A DNA stretch of 64,000 nt. It comes from Galerina marginata. Lineage: Eukaryota; Basidiomycota; Agaricomycetes; Agaricales; Galerinaceae. A program made the translations under genes and the position numbers. Under the pieces are notes generated by a model. That model saw nothing but the letters and a program-made list of their open reading frames with translations, was not told the DNA's origin and ran no database searches. The stretch covers positions 1,798,001-1,862,000 of the forward strand of contig JAECYW010000001.1 in NCBI GenBank assembly GCA_023014335.1, in the 5' to 3' direction. The first letter of the stretch is position 1. The number at the start of each line of letters is the position of its first letter. This document shows positions 1 through 11,017 of this stretch, piece by piece.

Positions 1-1344
1 ACCACTATAAAACTAGTGGACGACATCCCACTGAACGCGGTTGTAATTTTCAGAGGTTTTACTGAACTTCAAGATGGTAGGAATATCCGCTTGGAACTCG
101 ACACCTTGCATCTGGTCGAATTTAATCACGAAATATGTAACTTCATCGTACAATGCAGAGTCTCTGCGTTCTGCCTCTGGTTTTATAGCTCGGATAAGTA
201 TCTGCAGAGAGATGGCCTCGTATCTTCCGCCCTTGTTTCCCTTATAGGTTCCTTGGGCCTGCGTTGCTTATCCATCACAATCCAGAAGACTCTTGGGTGT
301 GGTTTAGACCCACCCGTGCGCCATCGCCAGAAGGTTATCCGAGTCCCTACCCACGGGGATACCCACCTGATATTTTTGCAAATCATGAACAATGTTTTAA
401 TTTGCAAACTCGACGCATCTTTCTTCTGCACTCCACCCCTCCGGCTCATCTTTCCCCTGGTGTTGCAGGGGGCGTCAGTCATTGATTTTTCTATCGACTG
501 CCCAACAGGGAATGAATTCGGCGATGTTCTCCACCACGTGCATTTTCCCATGCTGGAAACATTCAGCGCCACTGTCTGCGATCCCTCACCGATTCTTTTG
601 CCGGACTACTTCATCGTTCGCCATACAATATTGGAAAACGTCACACTTATAAATTCTGTCGGCCGCAAAGTCAACTTGGCAAACACCACACCAAGTTTGC
701 AACTCCCATCTTTAAAAACTATCAGACTTTCAGCAAGTTATGCCAGATGGACGGTGCAAGACCTTCGTGGTCTTTGTTGCCTGCACATACAGCCTGTCAA
801 ATGCACCACTGATCCAAACAGTCCGGCGTTTTGTGAAGCCGTTCGGTCACTAACTACGATGTTGATCTCGTCCCGCTATCTCCAATTTTCCGATGACTTC
901 AAGCTGACCATTGAATTTCCGACGCGCTTAACACGGCATATCTGGGTCACCACTTGCAATAACCCCAGGTTCAGCTGTACATGTGCGTGCAATCCAGGCG
1001 GCTGTCCTGTCGGTCAAGTTCACAATATCAAGACATTAGAACTATCAATCGATATCTTGGACGATGGATTTTATGTGAGTGAAATCCATCTACTCTTACT
1101 TCAAGAGCCTAAATTTCAGTAGGTATATCTGCTGCAGTGGCTTAAGGGATTTCCAGCCTTAACGGCGTTAATATTGGATTGCGACATTGTCGGGGTACAT
1201 GTAACGCCAGTCTGGCTGGCTGCCATTACGTCCGACTGCTGTCATTACCTTGAGCGCTTTCGCTATTTATGCGGCAACGAGACGACAAATTGGGAACGAG
1301 AGATACATCGAAGCGTGCCAGGTGGGTGGCAGGAGTGTTTTTAG
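1..1344 (+). CDS. F-box/LRR-like protein, 3' part (5' end outside window)
   Basis: The reading frame is already open at base 1, so the start lies upstream. Exon 1 runs to 1074. A 63-nt intron (1075-1137, donor GTGAGT, acceptor CTGCAG) joins in phase 0 to exon 2 (1138-1344), which ends GWQECF-stop. The visible 421 residues are leucine-rich with regular strand-like blocks, as in the LRR part of agaricomycete F-box proteins. The F-box itself, if present, would be upstream of the window. Such proteins are usually substrate adaptors of SCF ubiquitin ligases; no substrate can be named. The stop codon lies inside the first unit of a tandem repeat (1338-1540). The family call is inference from composition and gene style. 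Confidence 0.6.
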
Positions 1345-1540
1345 TTCCTCCTACTTAGGTCGAGTACAAGTACAAGTTGACCGAAATAGTAAGTGTGGGA
1401 ATCCGGCCGCTGTTTTTAGTTCCTCCAGATCCTACCTGAGTCGACAAGTTTATCGAAATGGTAAGTGTGGGAATCAGGCCGCCTGGAATTTAATGAATGC
1501 AGAAGAGTCCTACAATTTGATGAGTGCAGAAGAGTCCTAC
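1338..1540 (+). repeat. Two nested tandem repeats (about 75 bp x2, then 27 bp x2)
   Basis: Two imperfect copies of about 75 bp (1338-1412 and 1413-1486) start with TTTTTAGTTCCTCC and both contain a donor-like GTAAGTGTGGGAAT. They are followed by two 27-bp copies (1487-1513, 1514-1540) ending GCAGAAGAGTCCTAC. Unit lengths are multiples of three, and one plus-strand frame stays open across all four. The array overlaps the stop codon of the upstream gene. Confidence 0.85.
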
Positions 1541-1767
1541 TCCCGGTTACATTGCGTCTCTGAACCAACCATGAATTCCGCAATAATAGACAAGTTCTCT
1601 GTCATCTCAGACCAGAAAGTGAGAACTTGAAGAATCTGCATTGTAGAATCGAGATGAATCGTCACATGATTTTCGTGTCAGCAGGCAAACCTTGGTCGAA
1701 CTTGCTTAAAACTTGACAGTCTGCCCAGGATTAATCATTCAACTCACTGAGCCAACCTCTCTATTCA

Positions 1768-2501
1768 ATGAGTATCCTGGTCCGTCAAAACTCGGCCTTA
1801 GGATACTTTGGCTCGGGTAACGACATTTGCACGTCCCACTCGTCGGACCAGATCAAGACAGCCTGCCATGGCCTGAGGAACAAGGTGAACGTCGTTCTCT
1901 TCTTCCACTTTCACTGTTCCCTGAGATTCTGATGTATATCCAGCAGACCAGGGACAAGAGCGCACAAAGAGTGGCAGAGCGATATAAGACTCAGCAGCGC
2001 TTTTCCCTCGCTCATGCTCGAAGTTTGATTTGCGTAGCGCATCAATGTGTGACTTTCCAACATGACCAGGAAACCCAGTTATTGCTGAACCTAGTCGACT
2101 CCGAGTCTGGTGTCAAGCATACGCATCAAACTGCCCTTGACCTCGCCACATTAGCGAAGAATACTCTGATGGCTGAGGAGGACTTAGCCCTGTCCAGGCT
2201 GAAGGAATGCGAGCTCATGCTCATCATGCTCAAAGATGCCGCCAAAGAAGCTCGAGTCCACGTCACACAAGCAAACAACCAAGTTGGCAATCTCGTAAGC
2301 TACCTGGACAGTCGTCGTCTGCCTCTTCGTCGCACCTTTCAGGCCACCAACTCCCTTATCCATCCATCAGTCCTGTCTACCTACAAATCACACCTGGAAA
2401 CTTATCTCCCTGACAATCGGCATACCACCATGACTTCGACCATGCTTACTACATCACCAATCCATTCTTCCAAATCAGACGAGTTGGATGATGCGATCTG
2501 A
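1768..2501 (+). CDS. Lineage-specific coiled-coil protein, paralogue A
   Basis: Two exons: 1768-1884 and 1944-2501, with a 59-nt intron joining in phase 0, give a 224-aa protein. The N-terminal exon includes SHSSDQIK. The second exon is rich in Ala, Gln, Glu and Leu with helical heptad-like character (around AERYKTQQ, LAHARSL and EEDLALSRLKECE), so a coiled coil is likely. The start and the intron were set by comparison with its paralogue at 3057-3848 on the other strand, which has the same intron at the same place and phase. Conservation of splice sites and frame between the two copies argues that both are real genes. I do not recognise a named family, and no membrane segment or signal peptide is seen. 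The two genes converge, with 555 bp between their stops. Confidence 0.7.
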
Positions 2502-2789
2502 TGCGATACGGGAGGATAATCAAATAGCAGAGAATTACTCCTCTAGCAGTTTGTCGTAGTTCGCAGATTAGGACCTCTTTATATATTTGATTCCATTCTT
2601 CGTAATGTTCCTAGGGTCCATTGTACCTTCCGTTGTGTCTTCCTACTATATTTTTATCAAAATCTGTACCAATGCAATGTATGCTGTTATCGGTCGCAGT
2701 GCGAGTGCGAATTTAGAAGAAAGGTGGTTCCTAACGAAATGGAAATACCGTCCCATGTCAAACTTATCGCAGGGAGTGGCCGACACACG

Positions 2790-2905
2790 TCGTTTGGATC
2801 TGGATGTCGCGGAGCTCGACATTTCATACCTACTCAATTCAGGAATCACTATTCAATTTGGTTCCACGAAACCCTATTATGGATTGCAAAACATCAATGT
2901 TTGAA
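2790..2905 (+). repeat. Dispersed ~110-bp repeat, copy A
   Basis: Related to 13390-13500 and 20055-20160, both in inverse orientation. Shared blocks include ATGTCGCGGAGCT (copies A and C) and a CACGAAA...CCTATT core with AATTCAGRAATSACTAT. No ORF is needed to explain it. It may be a terminal piece of a transposable element. Confidence 0.6.
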
Positions 2906-3056
2906 GGAGATAGCGCCGATGTACAAACGGTAATAGACCAGTGTTACAGAATTTAGAGAAATGAGTAATACAGACTAGTCCAATAAAAAATGGAAGATTC
3001 TAGCGGACCCTGCTTGGAGAATAAGGGCCGAGAAATCATAAAAAAGGAATAAGAAA

Positions 3057-3848
3057 TTAGGTGGCCAAAGAACTTGAACCTCTTCGAAACACAGATACAT
3101 CGGCCTCTTCCTTTGTTTCCACTTCATCGAACTTGTCAGAATACGGGGAACGTCCTTTCAGCGCGGACCACATGCTCGTGCCAGAATGCCACTCGTTGGG
3201 AAGATATGCCCTCAGGCAGGACTGGTGTGACGATAGGGCGGCTTTCGCAATTGTGGAATTGAGGATATCAGTTGTAGGTTTAACGGACTCGTTGCGGCTA
3301 TGATGGTAGTCCGCGATGTCTGCGATCTGGAGCTGTGCGGCCTTAACGTGGGCGCGGGCCTGTTCGACGGCATCTTGGAGCACAGTGAACATGACCTCAT
3401 ATTCCTGGATCTTCAATGCGACCAAATCCTCCTCGGCAACAAGGGTATTCCTTGCTAATATAGCAAGGTCGAAACTTGTTTGGGGTGTCTGCTTGGATCC
3501 AGAGTTGGATAGGTGCTGCAGTAGTTGGTCTTCCTGGTCTTTTTGGTGAGCGGCACACTGATGCGCTACGCAAACCAAACTTCGAGCATGAGCAAGAGCC
3601 AGTTGTTGCTGAGCTTTATATCGCTCGGCATCTCGTTGCATGCTGATATCCTTTGTCGGCTGAATAAACATTATACGTCAGGATCTCAGAGAATAGTGGA
3701 AGAACAGAATGAAGTTGACCTCGTTTCTGAGGCCGTTGTACCCAAGGGTTAGCTTGATCTGGTCAGACGAGTGGGAAGGGTAAAGGTCGCTACTCAAGCG
3801 AGTGTATTCTAAGGCCGGGTTTTGAAAGACAGGCCTGTTCGCTGACAT
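3057..3848 (-). CDS. Lineage-specific coiled-coil protein, paralogue B
   Basis: Exon 1 is 3848-3720 and exon 2 is 3659-3057. The 60-nt intron (3660-3719) has a CTGAC branch-like motif and joins in phase 0, giving 243 aa. It aligns over its whole length with paralogue A: SHSSDQIK in exon 1, and AERYKAQQ, LAHARSL, CVAHQC, LAILARNTLVAEEDL in exon 2. The C-terminus is longer and more acidic (VETKEEADVS). Divergence is substantial at the protein level but splice sites and frame are kept, which suggests both copies have been under selection. The function is unknown. The pair is inverted and convergent, so the duplication produced an inverted repeat. Confidence 0.7.
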
Positions 3849-4349
3849 AGTGGGTTGGCCCAGTGAGCTGAGGCGAAGTGGATGGACGAATCCGAGTTAC
3901 TTTCTAATTCTCCCAAGCTTCTCCTCCTCCTTTCCCAGACTGACCATGCAGTCGTAATTACTAAACTGCTTACGTAAATTTTAAATTTTGATTTCACCTT
4001 TCGCTGGTGTTATGGTCAGACTGTCAGTTTACATGTGCTATGTACATACCCTTAAAAACCCAAAGACATGGGTATTATTTCCTCCTAAAGTAACTACACG
4101 TTCCCTTTCGTCATCAGTTGTCTATAGCACAGATCGATTGTGATCTGTAACAAGGTCCGCCGTGAGAGACTAGTACGTTGAGGGCGAGCCAGGTTTCACA
4201 TGCGATTAACGGTGAGATCTATCTGAACAATCAATGGTCAGTAAATTTTTAGAGATCTGGATTCTCGCCTCATCATTAGTTGATAGGTAATCCCAGCCGG
4301 AAAGATGGATGTCAAGCGCCTCTCGACAGCATGAGGTGAAGGTGCGAGG
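3849..4349. other. Intergenic, no gene seen
   Basis: AT-rich, with only short shadow ORFs. It would hold the promoter of paralogue B at its left end; no motif is clear enough to name. Confidence 0.5.
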
Positions 4350-5409
4350 GTTATCTTGGTGGGCTTTGTGATAGCTGATGGGAGGGGGGGTCAAGTGCCT
4401 TGGCGCAATAGGCGACACTACTTAAGTTGGACTGCCGCCTATGCTGGGAGTTGAACTCATCGGGCTGCGTCTGGATGGATACCAATACCGAAATCCGGGT
4501 CCTCGTCGTCTGAACCGCGATCATCTTCATCGGAAGGCACAATGCGCGAAGAGCACGAGGCAATATGTGGTTGGTGGCCCAGCACATCCGCTGTGAATTT
4601 GCAAATGATGGTGTCAATGAAGCGGCACGATTTCTACAAGTTGAAATACCCCCATCCGATCGATCTGTGAGTCCTAAGAACCGCTTATCCACCTTGTTGC
4701 CGTTTGCACCCATAATCTTCTCCTCAAACGCAATGCAGGATTTCTACGGTTTATAGGTCAGCATAATTGGCCCTTCAGGCGAAAGCGGTTACAACGTACC
4801 CACTCTTTCACGAATATGTCAGTATTCCACGAGTCCTTGGGCAACTTTTCAAGCAAAGCAAGCAGTTCAGCCTCCTTCTCCGCAGCTTGTTCCTTCTGGT
4901 GCTCAATCTAATCTCAAAAGATAAGATTAAAGCCAAACCCAACCAAAAAGCCCAAGAACTAACCTTCTCTTTCGTCAGACTCCAAACAAGGAGATTGTCA
5001 AAGTCAGAGTCCGCTTCGTTTCCCACTTCAGTTCCATCGACTTCTCCCCCCTCCTCCTCGTCGTTTTGTCTTCTGCATTTTTGAGAAGAGGCCGGATCCT
5101 GTGCTTCCGCAAATCCACGACGATAGCGGTTCGAGACCACGATCTCCTTGTTGACGATCGTTTGGACGAATCGGGCCTGGTTCATCAGCTTCTCGAATTG
5201 CGTCTGAATCTTGTTTACCACAGAATCCTAAATACATTGTTAGAATTATATTGTTCAACTGCCTAGTACTAACCTTGCATTTCTGATAATACGCCAAGCG
5301 CAATGGGTAGAAATCCTCCAAGGTCTCCTCAGGCGAATCATACTTCTTTATTTTGCCCTCAAAGTCAAAGCAAATCATGTTGCTCATGTTAAGCTTGGAC
5401 GTCAACTTG

Positions 5410-5517
5410 AAGAAATCTAGCAACAACGGTATGTAGCGACCCTACCATATGGCTCAGCCACAAAGGGGGAGTTCGAGGAATTAAAAAAAAAAAAAAAAGA
5501 AAAAAGAAATCTAGCAA
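5410..5517 (+). mobile_element. SINE-like A-tailed retroposon with 14-bp target-site duplication
   Basis: An 80-bp insert (5424-5503) ends in an A-rich tail and is flanked by exact copies of AAGAAATCTAGCAA (5410-5423 and 5504-5517). Removing the insert and one copy restores the topoisomerase II reading around LLDFFKLTS. These are marks of target-primed retrotransposition. Inside are TGGCTCAGCC and GAGTTCGAGGA, which loosely resemble Pol III A and B boxes; that reading is tentative. The element is very short, so it may be 5'-truncated. Confidence 0.8.
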
Positions 5518-6276
5518 GCCTTGTTCTTCAGCTTTTTCCAGGTCCTTGGTGTTTAGTTCTTCGCCGTTCATCAGCCTCAGAATATTGGCGACAACATCTG
5601 TCGAATTGTAGCAAGGAATGATAGTACTCCAACCTGTAAGATGAAGTGAGCTATCTTCAAATAAATATATCCTGGAGCTTACGCACCGTCGATGAGGCAA
5701 GAGGTACAATCGGCATGTAAAAATTGGGTTTGATCAGGGATTGTCGTCCTTCTGCTAGTTTAGGAGAGGGTCATCGGAAGGGTTGAACGTCGCTCTCGCG
5801 AGTGGCATCGGTTTGGTGAAGATATACCTGGCCGCGGCATGGTCCATGCGTACCGAACTGACCCTTGGGCCTCAACAAGTTCAGATTATTGCTGCCCTCA
5901 AATTCCTGTGCCAGATTGATAATAGTGGCGCCTAAACTGACTTCTCCGTGCCAGTGGTGGTATGCAGATTTCTCGGCGATGAAACCGCACAATTGGAAGA
6001 ACTACAAATTGTCATGAATTACGCAATGGGATATCTCGCAAAGCATTCGCGGCTTACCTTAGCCTCTAGCCTCAATTTTTAGTTCGCGTTTGAACGGACC
6101 CCAGATAACCTTCTTCAGACCAGCTTTTAGTCCATCGGCCACAGACGGTATCAAGCGAGTATTATCAGCCATAGAGAAGAGAATCAATTCCTTGTTGATA
6201 AAATCAGTGTATGGTATTTCGTCCATGCGATGGTCCACATAAGTTCCGGGCTTAAACTGACGAAGCCATTCTTTGC

Positions 6277-8024
6277 CATGTGGTTGAAGTACTCGCGAGT
6301 GTCCGCATCCTCACCGGTTCCTAAACCCTGTACCAGAATGTAAAAATGGGGAAGAATGCAAAAATATAAATTGCGAACCTTGAAGTACTTGGATACCCAC
6401 CTCTTTCCATCTGGCATGTCCTCCAGCCATTGCTCGTACTCAGGGATAGTAAAAAAATCACGGCGTTCTTTTCTCCACCAGGAATTCGGGTAGCTTCAAA
6501 AGCGATGAATGTGAGTATGGTTTAAGAAAAGAATCACTGGACGAAACTGATCAGTCATAATCATAATCCTGCCGTATCGAAGGTTCGTAGTCCTTGTTAT
6601 GCTGAAGGCCCATAATCTTTTTGATGTTCTGAATTTCCTCATTCTTCATGATTTGATCGTGCTTCGCTTTGTGGACGTTGAGTAGCTTTCCGCGCAAAGG
6701 GAATACGCCAAAGTTATCTCGACCAACAACTCCAAGACCACCAACAGCCAGAGCCTTGGCAGAGTCACCCTCAGTGAGTATGAGAGAGCAGTCCTTGGCA
6801 TGCTTGGTGCTAGCATTATTGGTGTCGGAAAGTTTCGTTAAACCAAGAAGCCTATGGGCAAAATGAGAAGATTTCCTCATAAACCAAATCATTGTAAACT
6901 CGCCTCTCGCGCTTCGTGACATCCGTCTTCTTGATTTGCTCATCGGCTTTATATTTCGTCAAGTTTAGAACAATCGACGACTTGAGAACTGAAAAACCTC
7001 TGTAACTCCGTATTCGGAAAAATGAGGTGGTCTTACCTTTTTCCATGAAGTCCTCCGTTTGCTTCCGAATTTTGAAGCCGGCAGAGTAAGTCTGGGCATG
7101 CGTTCCTCGCTTTCGTGTCGAAATCGAGTTGGCAAACGAGACATGCTGAAAGGAGCCATCCGACACCGCGAAGGCAATTCCCCATCGGGAGCCAGCTTGG
7201 CCATGGATAACGGTAGGCTTTGGCTGTGCAGGTCCTCCAGAGGTCTCTGCTGCTTCAGCTTGTGCCGAGTTGATGTACATTTCGACATATTGTTTGAAAT
7301 TCTTGATTTTGAACCGCTCGTCGTTGAGGAAAACTTTGATGTCCTTGACAACTCTAGCCATGTTGTAAACACGCTTCCTTAGAAGGCTAGCGGTGTCTTC
7401 GTCGATCTTGTCCATTCCGAAATGCTTCAAGTCCGGTTTGAATGTTATCTGGGTATACTCTTCGGACTTTGGATTCTTCGTGATTATGGGTTTCCCGCAC
7501 TTTCCCATATTATCCGTCCAGGTTTGCTTGTACTTCTGCTGCGTGTTCTTGTCTGCAGTCTCGACAGTAAACTCGTGAGAATAGATGTTCGCTAGTTTCG
7601 CGCCATAGCCGTTACGACCACTGGTGAGTTTCTTCTCGTTGTCATCGTAGTTCGACGAAGAAAGCAAGTGGCCAAAAATCAATTCTGACACGTATATCTT
7701 CTCTCGCTCATGAATCTCGATGGGGATCCCGCGGCCATTATTGAAAACGGATATTGTGCTTTCCTCTACATCAATGGTAACCTTCAGTGTGTCCATATTC
7801 GAGTCGTTGATCTAAATACTCGGTCAGATAGTTCCCTTGCAGGGTGCACATGACACAGACCTTGTTATTAGCAGTCCACGATCTTGAAGAACCCAGGCAC
7901 GTATTTTACATCCCGATGTCCGAATCCGGTCGTTTGAGGATATGTTCCAGTTGAGTGAGCTAAACCAATTCGTCAGACGAAATGATCCATAAAGCAGGGG
8001 AAACAGACCTTAGTATACGTCTCC
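6277..8024 (-). repeat. Inverted duplication, donor-side copy (1,748 bp)
   Basis: Matches 24326-26073 in reverse complement without any indel (paired coordinates always sum to 32350). I found one substitution (6909 versus 25441). The topoisomerase II homology runs on beyond both ends here but not in the other copy, so this is likely the parent. Confidence 0.95.
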
Positions 8025-8160
8025 GTGGCTGTCTCCTTCTTTGATTCAGATTTTCTGGTTGATGCATTGCGCTGTTCGTCGTCCTCCTTGGCGGTGTTGT
8101 CACAATCAACGAGGATCTTTTCGGGGGGCAGCCTTTGGTTGGCCGGGCGGCTGGACATAT

Positions 8161-8780
8161 AGCCCGCCCACGCGCAGCAAGCGTAAGACCGCGTCCGGCT
8201 TGTCCGTTTTGCGGTAGGAGGGCAGAAATGAGCTGCGCAGTGGATAATAATGAATCTGTGGCATTCAAATTCATCTCGATTCCGAAAGCTATGCAGGTTG
8301 ATCGGTACAATTTCAATGCTCTCTCATATTTGGATAAGTCAAGGAATCATGGGTCTTCTTTACCAGGTCAATGAAGGCCGGGCTTCAGAATCGCAGACTG
8401 ACATGACCTCCATGTAACTCAGTAAGGTGAGTTGTTCGACGTCAAATGGGTCGGAAGAAACAAGGGCCGAAGCGAGGCGAGATTGAGTTGAAATCTTTCA
8501 TCACCGTAGCTGACATAGTCGACAGAATCAATTTCACATTCACAGATTGAGAAAGAGATTGAAAGAGATTCACGCACTATAGGCTTAGACGACGATGACA
8601 TCAACAAGGAGCTCAGCATTGAATCAAGTCTTGGCGAGTGAAAACCCTCCATCTGTTAGTCACACTGGCCATAACTTCTTGGCTACTTCTTGGTCACTGC
8701 GCTTTCCGGCTTGCATCACGAGAATTCGTGGTGTGAGTTGGGATCGAGATCTGGTTTGGGTCTATAAGGCCCAGGGCGAT
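8161..8780. other. No clear gene; upstream flank of the topoisomerase II pseudogene
   Basis: Short ORFs only. The first part may be decayed topoisomerase II N-terminus or promoter, but no recognisable protein motif is seen. Confidence 0.4.
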
Positions 8781-8789
8781 TGGTATTGG

Positions 8790-9480
8790 TAGGTTAGGGT
8801 CGAAGAGAAACAGCAACCTCGAGTCAAAATTAGTTCAAGACGAACACAACATACAATTGGTACTGACTGGCTGTGGTCCAGAGCTGACTGCCTGGTGCAT
8901 GCTGGACACGGTGCACCAAAGTATGGCCATTTTGTACAGTAGTGTCGACAACAGGACGGTTACACTCGAAAAAGCCTGAAAGGTGTCAATATTTAATTTT
9001 TCAAATTTAGAGTAGTACTAACCGTGTGAGGGTCCGTTCGTCGTCATCTTCCGACTCAGGCCCTGGCTCAAAGTTGTCTTCGTCTGGTAAGAGGTCTGAC
9101 AAGACAGGTTAAATGTGGAAAAAGGAAGGACAACGAGAATTACCCGGCAGTTTCGGCTAACTGGATAGAAACTCATTCTCGCCCTTGATCGATGACACAA
9201 ATGGGTGACCATGAAAATAGTCAGGTTCCTCTATCTGCACCGCTCCCTCAGCTGATAAACCATCAACTAGTAAGAAATTGACATCAGAAACGTACAGAAG
9301 CACCTACTCATGGCCTGTGACCTAGATGGGACAACTGCAGATGAACATCGGCCATGGACAGAATATCCAAGGTGACACACATATGGAACTGCAACAAGTA
9401 CGTTAATTGTTCAACTAAGACTAGTCTTGTAAAATTGGCTGTACTGACCGATTATTCAGAGGGCAAACAATTCGCATGGT
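8790..9480 (-). pseudogene. Spliced coding remnant, acidic protein of unknown family
   Basis: On the minus strand, exon-like pieces join in frame through canonical introns and give a continuous stretch. It runs from about 9380, through IEEPDYFHGHPFVSSIK (near 9210-9230) and LLPDEDNFEPGPESEDDD (near 9060-9090), to a donor at about 9023. After the next acceptor the same frame stops at once, while another frame continues with VVDTTVQNGHTLVHRV and an in-frame stop. Either a one-base change or an unusual splice site is involved. The family is not recognised; acidic N-terminal regions like this occur in transposon-associated ORFs of agaricomycetes. Confidence 0.35.
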
Positions 9481-9618
9481 CATCCAACATTTGAATGGTA
9501 CCCGGATCCAATCGGTCAGCAGTGATTTTACTGGCTATGTTGATGCCTTTCCTAACCGCTTCCCGACGACAGCTATATGCCGCACAGGTGACAGCAGAAC
9601 CAGCAACCAGCTCTCGCG

Positions 9619-9972
9619 ATGCAGCTCGGTCTGCAAAGTACTTTCAATGTGGCATATAGCAATTCAACTGCCGTCCAGGCTGATCCGGCTCGCGCACCAC
9701 AGCCGAGTATCCAACTGGGTAACAACACCTTGATGACCTCTGTATACGTTGTAGATGTGCCTCTATTGGCAGGTCTTCAGAACATGCTAGAGGAACTCAA
9801 AAACAGCATACGTCAACAACAACAGCAAATTGAGGAGCTGAGGGGCGAAAATGGGCGTCTACGCGAGCATGATCAAATTGGCGAGACAACCAAAGAGCGC
9901 CCCAAAGAGCTTCAGGCGACATTCTGCAACATGTTCTTCTGCGTTTCAACTGATATTAACAAAACAAATTAA
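9619..9972 (+). CDS. Possible small coiled-coil protein
   Basis: An ATG-started ORF of 117 aa with a convincing short coiled coil (QQQQQIEELRGENGRLREHD) after a hydrophobic LLAGLQNMLEELK segment. The last 20 residues look like read-through into an intron; a following open stretch from about 9980 (VIRAVMIDLLHDERK) could be the next exon, but I cannot find a donor in the right phase. The family is unknown. It may be one exon of a longer gene. Confidence 0.35.
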   Translation: MQLGLQSTFNVAYSNSTAVQADPARAPQPSIQLGNNTLMTSVYVVDVPLLAGLQNMLEELKNSIRQQQQQIEELRGENGRLREHDQIGETTKERPKELQATFCNMFFCVSTDINKTN

Positions 9973-9989
9973 AAAGTCATTCGGGCTGT

Positions 9990-11017
9990 CATGATAGACT
10001 TACTCCATGATGAAAGGAAAACAGAGAGCGGACGAAAAGGGAGGAGACGCCTGCTACATCCCCTCGTGCCTGGAGTCGCTAAGGACCAACGTCGACCAAC
10101 GATTGGCCTTGTCAATCTGCATACAACCAAGCAGCGGTTGACGGTGTGAAACTACGTGAAAGTCATAGATGTCCCACGCCGTAGCTGAGTTTGATTCGTT
10201 TGAATTGCTTTGTCATTTCTCACCCAGTTCGTCCACGATCTTATCGCAATCTTATCATGTCGTTCACCTAATCTATCTGGCGTAACATATTCGTCCAATG
10301 CCCAACCGACGCCTTAAGCTTATATCTTTGCCTTTGCCTCACGAAAACCTCCTTCTGGACCCAGAAACCGACGAGCTCCGACGAGAGAAAGAGAAGGTAG
10401 CGGGCTTCGCCGCTCGCCGGCCCTACATCCTTATCGAAGGTCTTGCGTGACACAGCCCATACTTACATATTTTACAAGTCTTCGTAGAAACTATGATGCG
10501 CAAAGTACTGCAAAAGGTGCCGAGAAAGCAAATCATATACTGAGGATTGACGCTGCAGAAATGATTAGTCAAGATAGCGTGGAAAGGGATGCGAAAATGA
10601 CTTGCCAAAACGCACTCGCACCACCGCCAGTACGGGAGGCAACTTTCTCGTTGACTGGGTTATCGGCCAGCAATAATTTATCAAGAAATGGCCGTGGCTG
10701 CCAGAATATCCGGCTAGTGCGCACGCGGTGTGGCCAATTCGGGGCATCCGGGTCGTAGTGGTGACCAGCGAACCTTGCGAGGACAACGGTTAGGCTGGTC
10801 CAGAAGTAAATCAAAAGACCGCAGGAAGGGGGAAAAACAACGCGGATGCAAAGCGTATATCAGCATAAAAATGAATTATCTAAGCTCGTTCGCGATTCAA
10901 GACTATTTAAACATCCTTTCATCAATGGACAACCCAACCCAGTACAAAATCTCCAAATTGAGAGTTATGCGTGAGGTGCTAGGGTGTTTTCGTCAGTGAA
11001 CGTAGGCGATTTCCAAT
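9990..11017. other. No supported gene
   Basis: Only short overlapping ORFs on both strands (longest about 100 aa), with no recognisable motif and no consistent splice pattern. Probably decayed sequence. Confidence 0.4.

Larger units (their letters stand above)
4350..8160 (-). pseudogene. top2: DNA topoisomerase II pseudogene, long copy
   Basis: Read on the minus strand, it follows eukaryotic topoisomerase II from the N-terminal region to the C-terminal tail. Pieces in order: LTQLEHILKRPDS near 7960; ATPase/GHKL block at 7796-6852 (NNGRGIPIEIHE, SGRNGYGAKLANIYS, VIHGQAGSRWG); TOPRIM block at 6943-6551 (LTEGDSAKALA, GVFPLRGKLLNV); FFTIPEYEQWLED near 6440; KEWLRQFKPGTY near 6250; AEKSAYHH and GQFGT at 5992-5771; AAARYIFT, which holds the catalytic tyrosine; IPCYNSTDVVANI near 5600; FFKLTS and NQARFVQ at 5400-5100. 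It is dead: there are many frameshifts and stops, retained intron-like segments, and a deletion after MIMTDQ that removes the metal-binding DxD motif. An A-tailed insert interrupts it at 5424-5503. The 4350-4760 part is only a plausible acidic tail. Confidence 0.92.
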
